From Phoronis australis (taxonomy: Eukaryota; Phoronida; Phoronidae): 64,000 nt of DNA. Where the stretch lies: NCBI GenBank assembly GCA_002633005.1, contig NMRA01000465.1, forward strand, positions 222,472 through 286,471. Direction: 5' to 3'. The position numbers and the translations under genes were made by a program. Positions within the stretch are counted from its first letter, which is position 1. Every line of letters begins with the position of its first letter. Of the stretch, positions 48,601 through 59,700 are shown in pieces. A model generated the notes under the pieces. That model made no database searches. It saw only the letters and a list, made by a program, of their open reading frames with translations, and had not been told where the DNA came from.

Positions 48601-50642
48601 AGTTAGTGCTTTTCAAATGCAAAGGCAAGCTCAAAACTCTGCAGTTGCTGTTGGACAGTCCTGCAAGTTTTTGAGTTCAAATGCTTTTAGTGACGATGAT
48701 TTTGACCATGTCACTTGATAAGTGTATGCAGTGTTGTTCAAGGTTTTAAAAACTGTATCATTATGGAAACATGTGTGTTGATTATGACTGTCACTCAGAA
48801 CACCATTGTACTCAGTATGTCCTTCCCACACCAGCTGACAATGAACGGCAGTTTGGATAATGAGAATTATGACAATATACTAATGAAAGTGATGATGGAT
48901 AATTCATCAGAAATGCTAAGTCCTAAAAGAATGATTTTCTATACCGAACTTTGCAAAATGTCAAATATTTTAGGTTAAGTTTCACGAAAACGTGCAAGCC
49001 AAAGTCTGGGAACTTTTTAGAGCCTTAAAGTATATCACTTAATGAGACTAAAACCATAACAATTACATTGCCCCCAAAGATACCTTGGGAGTTATTTCGT
49101 AGACTCCTAAAGAGTTGAATGGATTATTGCCTAAGATCTCAGCATAGAACTCTAGTCCTGGAATGCCAGCTCCGTCTCACGGCCGCTGAGGTCGCGCCGC
49201 GCATGCTGGAGAGTTGTTTGCATTCGTTTGTTCTGGGGTGTATACTTGCTACGGAATTTACTGTCATAAAAACGGATTACCAGGTATTCTAAACCCCCTC
49301 GAACCCCACACCCCACGACCCTCTCGACCCACAACCTCCACGATCCATAACCCCTGTACCCACGACCAGTGGAAATAGATTATCTTTGCGCTTTATACAC
49401 ATTTCAAAATCCTATTACGTCGTTGAATGAAAACCCAATCTGAATTGGTGTGAAGACAGAAGATGTTTACCAGTTATCCTTCTGCTGTACATTCCTTTCC
49501 ATGATATCTATGCACCCTGTTTCCTCAGTTCCACTGCTTCAGCATATCTTCTCTCATTTTCCTGGGATCTAACTTCGTCCAGAAGCATTTTGCGCCTCTC
49601 TTTGCGTGTTGACGACTTCCACCTCATTCCCGGAACCATTCCCAATCCCTGTCTTCCGTGGCAGACGGTTCCCACGATATTTTTATGCCGTAACCTGCTC
49701 TCTGCCTCCTCCACTGCTACAGCAGCCTTCCATTTTCTTCCAGAATCTACCGATAATTCACTCTCTCTGATCATCTCATCTCTCGATTTCCGCAGAGTCA
49801 GTAATATTCTGCAATTTACCACCTTGAACTCCTCCACAATCAATGTCACTTTCAGAGATACTGCACCTCCTTTGTTGTATAAGCCGAGTTTTGGAAAGCT
49901 TAGTGGATACCTAACCACTTTTTTTAAACATCTGCTTACCTTTCCATTTTCTCTGCAGTTGAAATTGAGAAATCGTACATTGTCAGTGGTCACATAACTT
50001 TAGGGAAAAGTCCAAACTGGTAACACCAGACTTTAAATCTGCCCGAGAGACCGCTCTTCTCAATCTTGGTCAAATTCTCATTCAGCTCTTTAATGGCTGC
50101 CTTGACATGCTCCACACCTTTCAAAGACTCGCTGTAGGACTTCCCTAAGTATTCAACTGGTTTACTGCTCACTGGTGGAATGGCCTCTGATCCTATCTTG
50201 AACGTATGGTGTGGGTTGCATTTTGCCTTCACAATCACGAGGCTACGAGACTTCTCCACTTTGAAACTCATGCATGCGCAATTAGCTAGCTCGCCCAGTG
50301 TCTTGACCAACCAAGCGGCACCCACAGTGTATGATAGCATGCCATATGTCAAAATATGGGATATTTAGATAGTGTGTCATGAAGGCGGAAAAACCTGTAT
50401 TAAAAAGTGGGACAATCCGCCCAGTGGTAGGAAAATACACTGTGCGTTGACAACAACACGAAATATTGGATTAAGTTGCTTTACAAGGTAAACTTTTCAT
50501 TTTTTAAATTTTATTTCACCGGTATACTACAGATAATAGTGGGACTACTTCTCAGAAATCGAATTAACAAGAAGCATGTGGTCAAGTGACGGATAAACAT
50601 TGCACACATGAATTGTAAAAACTGTAAGAATACAAAGGCACG

Positions 50643-50707
<65 letters not shown>

Positions 50708-53700
50708 GCATGAGTAATTTTTCGAAAGTTAAGTAAACTCCAGTTTATAGAGCCAGATGTATCTTCTTTCCACAAAATACTGCAACATGATCTTAACACC
50801 TAAAATGTCTTGTTGAAAAACTCCTGGCATGTGGTAAGATAAGTTGTCGAAAGTGGCTCCACGACTGGAGCTAAAATTCAAAGGCCAAACTCCTCCCAGA
50901 ATCCACCCAGGGCCAAAGGTAGGTGCTTATAAATAATGATCAGTGTAATTGCCGGGTTTGTTGACTAATTTTACCAAGATATTGCTGATTGTATGGAATC
51001 GTACCTCAAGAGTGTCACTTGATGAACCATGTGAACAAAAATAAAATGAAACAATGAAACTATGCTTGATTTAATAACTGCAACTCTCCGTCAAAACTCA
51101 GTCGAACAAGAAGCCAGAAATTCTAAGCGCAAACTCTCGCGGCTAGTCTCGCTGTCGACACCTCTAATAATAGAATCATCAGTCACGTGCAGGATTTGGA
51201 ATTCCAGGGCTAGAGTTCTATGGTCTCAGTTTTCGTTAAATCGACTTATAATTCAAACAAAACATTTCGGTAGTGACCAGTCCTGATGATCGCCAAACTA
51301 CTTACACGGAATGAAAGGAATCGCTAATGCTGTTCAAGCCCTCGTTTCAGAGACAAACTAACATTCAGCAGTTCGTGTTTAGCATGGCTTATGTAACACT
51401 GCCGAATCCACCGAGAAAGTGTGAAACACCGTACCAGTGCGATACCGTCCTTTATGAAGCTTACAACCAGAAACGTAATATGAAATCACGATTGCAGTAC
51501 ATAGAGAATCCTACACGAATCTCAGGTTTGTGACATAGGCAAAACATTTTAGAAATTTCCAAGAGGCTTTGCCCATGCCATAAATCTGAGACGAGTGTAG
51601 GATTTGTTTTCTCACATGAACCGTAGAAACGACGATCTTTTTTGCCGAAAAACTCGAAGTGTCTAAAACTTTCAACCACATGACGCAACTTTTGTAAAAA
51701 CAAGCTTACGAAATGTAAAGTAATTCATTTACTTTTTGTTAATAGTTTTATTTTAAGCTTAACAATTGTAACTAACATTCAGCTTTCGCAGCAAATGTTC
51801 AGATTAGAATGTAATAAATAGTCTTTGGGACGTCTCTGTTTGAATGAACGTGGAATTGGCCGCCGAATGTGGGTCCGTTTAAGAAGTTGTTTGCATGTCT
51901 TTCCGACTGGGAGTACGCACAGTTACGACACCTGATTTGTCAATCATAACCTTATCACCTTCTCAGAATTTCGGCATTTTTGCTTGGCTAGGCTTTGGTT
52001 GTTTTAGTGTTTTGCAGACTATGAAATGTAACGCGTATGGATTTCTACTCTACACTACTTTGTGATTGGCCCATGTAATATAAAAATTACGTACTCGGTG
52101 TTATTAACCAGTCGTGTCGTAACGTGATAAAAAGATTTGTCACCCAAGTCTCTATATCAATTTCACTATTTGTTTTTAATTAACCGATCTATCAGCTGGG
52201 GCGTACGTAGCATATGGTCGTTGGTGAAGTATTACTTAACCATCTCAAACCTCAAACCTGAGATTGAACTAGGGAAGTTGCTCTGATACCAACCATATTA
52301 GATTATTACAATGTATATGATATATGTTCACCGCGAGCACCCTCAGCCTAAGAGCGCCATTGTGTTTGTGTTGTTCTCAAGTTTCTCCCTTACTGATTCG
52401 TTAGTTTGGACTTTACCTTCATGAGCTGGGTCACGCAATGGGACTGGCCCATCAGCATTCGAGACCGGACAGAGACAAGTACGTCAGAGTTGAGATGAAA
52501 AACGTTCAACCGAATTTTAAAATTGCCTTTGAAAAGATGCCGCAAGGTACAGCTTCCACGGACATTCCGTATGACGTCACAAGTGTAATGCATTTCTCCA
52601 AAAGGGTAAGGGAAAAGCCATAATTGAGTTGAAGGGGTCACGTCATGGTTCACTATCTGTTTCACCACTCACGACCATCAAAGAGTTTGATTATCGGACG
52701 TCACCAATTTTTCCCACTGCACCTCCAAATCTCCCCCGTCTTAACCAATTCCCTCCACCTATAAGTCATCATCAAATGCCGCCAACCCTCGTTTCCCTGA
52801 TCCCAATGGTCGTTGACACGACCAGATTCGGTTCACATCAGCTACACAAAACCGCGTTCACGGTCGATCTTCAAATTGCGGTTGAGTGATACAAAAAAGC
52901 CGGTTCACGTTCACGTGCGGCAAATGCTGTTTCCCGAGTCACTAGAAAATATTCATCCTTTCATGATTCGTAAAAAAGTTTAACTTACTTTTTCTTCTAC
53001 CCGGCCACCTTGTCCTTGGTGACGTCATCCCAAACCTGTGTTAATCAGGAAACGATATTCCTTGGTCTATGCATGCAGGCGGTCATTGTGTTATGTACCT
53101 ATTTTCTGAAACAATTCAATGAATTAACCCATCCCTGCATTAGATAATCCATGATTTCATGGACATTTTAATTTGGTCCCAAATCTCGCGAATCATTTCA
53201 AAACATTGTAAAAAAAAAACAGTCCCGAGACGCCACATTGCAACTTTGATCACTTAGCAATACTTTAAAAAATCGTGCGTTAAGGGAAAGTATTAGCCAG
53301 TAATAAACTACTTATCAATAAGTGTACCATTTGCTTGACGTTAATTATTCCAAGAAATTTAAAAATACGCCTATTAATGTTTTGGTTTTAACTGATTTGA
53401 ACTGCTGACATACTATGTTTGTGTGTTGACCCCGTAGACATCTTGATGTCTATGGCTGACCCGTTCAGAGGATTTTTGTCGATGTTTCTTTGATGTTGAC
53501 TTGCTGACGATCAATTACGTTGACCTAATATTGAAATTAGTATCATTTAATCGCCTACAATGTTCGTGCAGCGTCATAGTCCATAAGCATACACCAACGA
53601 TTCAAAATTCGCATACGTTTGATAACGCAGGCCTTTGGCTTAGTGGATCCAGCCACAAACCAGGAACTGCAAACGATATTTGCGCTCGATACCAGGAATG

Positions 53701-56700
53701 ATGAACTGATGGGCGCTGTGATAAACAAGACGTTGTCCTTCACTGACATCAAGGAAATTAACATTCTTTACAAATGCAACAGTGAGTATAAAATGTTCTC
53801 ATTCTCGTTTCAAGTCTCGAATTGTTCCGCATTATAAGGATCCCTCAGACCGCGCAGTGCTAAAACCATCGCCTTTGATTAATAGCGTCTGAAGTGCGCA
53901 ACGACAGGCCGAACGCTAACATAATCTGGCTGTGAAGTTGTCTGTACTGCAATGGGTCTAAACTGAAATGTAACTAGGTTTGATGCTAAATTTGTTGTCC
54001 TACTGCTCCATACATGGCACGATGTGTAATCAAATTCACTGCAACTTGTGAGGAGGAAATTAATTCCCCTAACAGAGCTACTTGTCAATGAAATTATTCT
54101 TAGTTAGTGGGTTAAAGGAGAATTCCACCCGATATAATTAGTCATTTTTACCGTCTTAATCGGTCTCTATCTACATCGCCTCTTATACGGTCGACCTCAC
54201 CTTGCCGAGAGGTGACGCGTTAACCTGTGAGGAAGGTGAGAGGCGACGCAGCGACGTCAGTCGTTCGTCTGCAGAGTGAAAGACGAAATCGAAATTTGAT
54301 GATTTATTGGTGTTAAACGATGAATTGAAGCGATAAGCTGACACCTCTAACCCGTGTTGTGAACTGCTGAACAGACTGCGTGTGAAATCAACTACGTCAC
54401 TGGATAATTTCAACACCTCTGTTTGCCGTCAGGTGCCAGGTAACGCAACCGAACGTGCCGTTATCGAGAAGAACTACTCGATCTAAATTGATACAACATA
54501 GGTTGTTTTTTGATTGGCATTCTCCTTTAAGGTGAGAGCTGCTTTAGCATATAATCGGTGGCACTGCAAACTAGTAGACATGTTTTCAATTCAACCACGC
54601 CACGTCGTTAGAAATTCTGCTTACCAACGCCATAGGTAGCTTTGAACTTTTATTCTGTGTTACAAAAAAAATTGATTTCCCACCAGAATCCGACTTTCGT
54701 CTCAATTTTTGAAAACCCGTTTCAGAATGTTAGGTGGAATGCATAGTGAAGTCCCGTGAAACTGCTTGACTGACCTGTTTTTCCTAAATTATGGCATGTG
54801 AAGGTACACGTGCAACTTCAGAATCGATGTGGACGTAACGATTGGTTAGTAATATCTTAAAGCAGAATTCCACCCAAAAACAACCTATTTTGTATCAATT
54901 TAGATCGAGTAGTTCTACTCGATAACGACACGTTCGGTTGCGTTAACCGTTGACACCTGACGGCAGACGGAGGTGTTGAATTATCCAATGACGTAATTGG
55001 TTTCACACGCAGTCTGTTCAGCAGTTCACAACACGGGTTTGTGGTGTCAGCTTATCGCTTCAATTCATTGTTTAACACCAATAAATCATCAAACTTCGAT
55101 GTAAAACCCTTAAAAATACACCGAGTTCTTATAAAAACGTATTGTTTTCCCGGCTAGTGGCTCGGAACCCGATAAGGCCCTTCGCGGCCGGACGAACTCG
55201 TTATCCCGGCCAGTGGCTCTGAACCCGCGATCAGGCCCGTCGCGGGTTCCCCTTCCACAAACCGTCAGCCGGGCAAAGGTTGTACAGTTACAATGATTTG
55301 AATTATGTGTTTGTATTTCTAAATAACGATTCCCCCAACATGTGACCATAGCATACAAAATCGAGTAATTGTTTCACAACAGCTTTCTGTCAGCAAACAC
55401 TGAATTAGCATGCACTCACACGGCCTCGGTGCCCGGTCAATTACCTTTGTTGCCAGCATCAAAAGCCGGTAACGCAGTGGCTTATTCATTGCTGGCTTCT
55501 CAAAACATTTGCGCTCAAGAGAAGGCATTACAAATTGTATCTAAAGTGACAGACTTTGTTTCAGTTTCATATAAACATTGGTTAGGATCATTTTAGGATG
55601 AGAACAATTCGTTTTGAAACAGAACACAGAATAATAAACGTCTACATGGCAACTCGCCCGGGGCAAATCCCGACTTAGTCAAAAGCTCATCCGACGAAGA
55701 CTTCACGTGTCGGATCGTTAGTTTCACAGGCTACCAGTTGGAACCGGGGTACTGATCAAAAAATACTAGAGAGGCGCCGTGAACATGTATAGGCAACGGA
55801 ACGTATGGATAGTTCTTTGGGAAGCCGGAATTCGTCAAAGAAATCACTGTCGACGAAATACCGGCCACAGACACTGAGATGTTTCACGGGCTCGTACTTG
55901 CTATTAACAGCATACCTTTCATTCTTCACTACTGCGAGCCACTTCCTAAGCATTTTGGGCTCTCGTTGAAGTCGAAAAAACGATATACCCGCTTTCTTCG
56001 CAGCTTCATAGTTCGGACAAGCGGGAACCGATGCTCCGCAAAACAGCGGCATTCACTCCGCAGACGAACCACTGACGTCGCTGCGTCGCCTCTCACCTTC
56101 CTCACAGGTTAACGCGACACCTCTCGGCAAGGTGAGGTCGACCGTATAAGAGGCGATAGAGACCGATTAAGACGGTAAAAAGACTAATTAAATCGGGTGG
56201 CATTCTCCTTTAAAGTCCCCATGTATACCGTAACCTAACGGACGTTGCACGTTCAGTAGCAGGGGCGGATCCAGAATTTTGAGTTAGGGGGTCCAGGGCA
56301 CAGGAATAACCAGAATTTCGGCAGATGCACGCGCCCAGACTAAAATGTAGGGATGCAGGGGTCTCAATTTTTTGGGTTTGCGGACCTTTTGACTAAAAAA
56401 AAACAACGGTAAATTGGTTTGTTCAGGGTCTATACATTGTTTATTCACCACCTGAGCCCCCTGGTAACGCGGATGTGTTAGTAAGCAATTCGCACCCAAA
56501 CTGCCCAATGGTATCTGGTAGAATTTTAGGGGAGCATGGCCCCCTTGGGCCACCCCTAAATCAGCCACTGAGTAGCCAGTGGTCCATTAAATATTCTCAG
56601 CTCTTGATAATACATTAAAGAGAACGTTTCCAACTTTAATCAAGTAAAGGTTTCTATGTCGTCCCGATGTTTTGGTGACGCTTCATTGCAAAGCCCAGCA

Positions 56701-59700
56701 TATCCTAGGTATGTTCTTACACAACTTTAAACATGTGGTAGGTTTCAAGCTAAGTATTTAGAAACTGTGGCCACGGACAGAAAATATCGAAAATAAATAA
56801 TTGGAGTTCGAACTCTGGGATTACATTCCTGACCATACGTTTTAAGGTAACATCCGTCAAATTTTAATCCTGTAGACCGACACTATCGGAGAAGCTGACT
56901 CGCTGACGTGCAAGCGAGCTCACGTACTCTCGACTATTGTTCAAGCAAACTGACTCACTACTGGCTGATCACTAATCTACTCCATTAAACACAGACTATG
57001 ATTATGTCTGCTTTATTTTGTTAGAACACTGCAGTCGGTTACCTCGTTGTACAAATGGCGGATTTGTAGACAAGACGTGCCAGTGCCTGTGTCCAGATGG
57101 TAACAGAAACTGTCAAGTGGGCGGGCCTAAAGGAGACCGAGTAACAAGTACGCTTCAATAGGAGTACTGCACCTGCAGATATTAAAAAATCTTCCCCGAT
57201 AACCCAACCAATCACATCTGTAGCAAACATGTCAATAATGTACGGGAGTGGGGTTCCAAGGTCACACGCGAAACACTCGACGTGTAATTTTGATTGGTCT
57301 TGCGTGGCCTCGTCAAACTGGGGACTTCATGAAAAGCCACTCATATGGTCCCACTTCGCAAAAATCAATAATAAAGGTGTATTCAAGTGATTATTAGCAC
57401 TTAGCTGCCTAGAAATAATGTTTTTGAAAATTTGTTAGGAAGTAGCATTGGTGGATATATTCTCAGAAACTTCGTAATTTTACACAAATGACTTAATTGT
57501 ATCAGAAATTTGTATGTGGAGTGCAAGCCAAGTAAATGCCTTCGTCTTAAGCCACGTTCATGAAACAGATCGCTGGTCCATTTTGCTCCGTACCCAGTTG
57601 AGAAGTCAGTTTCGTGAAGACTTGAAAAGGCCGACAGTTCGGTATTGCATAAAATAATACTTGAAGTAGGACATGACCTGTCGGCAATGACAAGCCTATT
57701 GTCAAGCAACGACTTACCAATCCTTCCAAACCCCAGAAATCACTTTTTAAAATATTGGTAAGAGCTTCCTTGAAACGAGTCGTGTTTACAACAAGGACAC
57801 AGCGTATGCTTAGTACCTTGTCTTAAACGATTTCGTATGGGTCGATTACTGGATAGTTATGTTGTCGACACGGTACTAACTTGCGATCCATTCTCGTCAT
57901 TTTCCCCCGTAAGCCATCAAAAACGTGTAGTAATTCGCCAGTAATTTCACGAGGCGAACGATTTGTCCCAACAAATTTGGATTGTATTTGACGATCAAAC
58001 ATATCGTATTCTACAGTACTGTATTGAACAATCCCGTACCTCAGTGTGGAACGAGTTCACGGCATTGGATCGAGCGAATGTCCATAAGATTTGGCATGGT
58101 ACATGATCATTGTATCCAATGGTTTCGAAAGGGCTTGAATTATGATCCGCCTCAAAACCAATGCGTGCTCCCCACGCTTAAACAGGACGCAAAACTTCGA
58201 ACATTGTGTTTAGCGCTTTCAATATATTATGTCTGACACAACATATTTGTAAGGTTATAGCAAAAACGGGACACGTGATTCTATTGATTTTTCCTCGTTT
58301 TACAGATTGTAAAAATAAGCACAAGAATGAGATGCAATGTGAAAAATGGGCCAAAGAGCACCAATGCCAGATAAACCCAATATTCATGATATCAAATTGT
58401 ATGAAGTCCTGCAAGAGATGCCACATCAACTACAAAGGTGACAGCGGCCGTGCCAAGGGTAAGTAAGATTTGTGTGGAGAATTTTTTCAGGCAAAGAGCA
58501 ATTGGTTACGAAATTTGACTCTTAATCGAGTTAAATCACAAAAGCAACTAACAGAACAGCACACCGTGTTGTTGTGAATTCTGCTCCTTCACTAATCATG
58601 GAACGCAATAGTTTGTTGTAAACTTGCAACAGACTTGTGAAACATGGCAATGTCGCAGTGCTTGGGCATGTCGTTAATATCCAAACAACAATATAATGGA
58701 CTTAATCACATCCAATATTTTCGTCACTTGGGACCAGATAGCTGTGATAAGATCGCTTGGATGTCTTCTAATTAAACTTCTGCATAATTTTCAGGCAGTT
58801 GTAGCAACCCATTAGGAGATGAAGAATGTCGAGACCTAGCCTATGCCTACTACTGTAATATCAACCCTGTCTACATGTTGGTCAACTGCCCTCAGGCCTG
58901 CGGCTGGTGTGACAGAAAACTGCTCACAGGTGAGAAGTTTTGGTTATTTAGGAGCACAATCCTATATTGTGGAACAAAGGGCCAACAACATGGCCGACAA
59001 ACACTCTCATTGACTTACAATGTGTGATTGGCTGGTTGACTGAAATAAATCCACTGCTGTATTTGCTCGGACGGGGCCTGCCTCCGTGTTTTGACTGCCA
59101 GTTGGGTCGAAAGACCACTAGTCCCAATATCGTTTGGCGAAACTTTGCATTCGTCTGTACAAAGGGACTGTTCATTAGGTTGCTCCAACTGATCCAAACC
59201 ACCACTAGTCAGATCAGTCACTCGTCCAAAAGTATTTTCGCTCAAAGGAACAGTAAAATGCTAAAATCCACCTTTCTTTTCTGTAACATGCTTTATGGCA
59301 GAGGTTCACTCATAAAGTTGGTGGCCACCATCACCACAAGAAAGGAGACGTAAGATGCACGTAGCGCCGGGACGATACGTGCCCCAATAACTTGGAATAC
59401 ATTTTTTCTGAGGGAACATTTGCCCTTTACCAGAGCCAGACAATGTTATGGAACACAAAACTGTGTCCCCAGGGTCCTCCTCTGGCAACGATTAATGGAG
59501 TAATCTGACGCTTTCTCCCGTTTCTTTGAAAGTGTCTAAAATTTGATAGAAATCTGTGAATGAGGTTAACTGCGCCTACCGCGCATTGTGGTAGGCCTAC
59601 ATGTATGAGTTCTGTGAATACTATTTTGCTTATTAATGACCGAGTGCGCTCGGGTCGCTGAGACCGAGCCCGGGTTACACACCACGTTCAGACAATTCTG

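Larger units (their letters stand above)
50345..51160 (+). repeat. Dispersed repeat interrupted by an insertion
   Basis: Segments 50345-50480 and 50985-51160 match, inverted and in the same order, a continuous copy at 62835-63180 (for example AACAACACGAAATA and GCGCAAACTCTCGCGGCTAG). Confidence 0.75.
43821..52404. other. Astacin intron 5, an 8.6-kb repeat-filled intron
   Basis: It separates the two halves of the catalytic domain and holds a hAT-like MITE, a decayed multicopy gene, a satellite, a LINE fragment and an interrupted dispersed repeat, each listed separately. Confidence 0.75.

Noticed and set aside
49590-49997. 135-codon plus-strand frame
   Set aside because: Antisense shadow of the LINE fragment, whose minus-strand translation has the meaningful motifs.
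58967-59353. 128-codon open frame between ShKT exons
   Set aside because: No cysteine pattern, no matching splice phase and no known motif.
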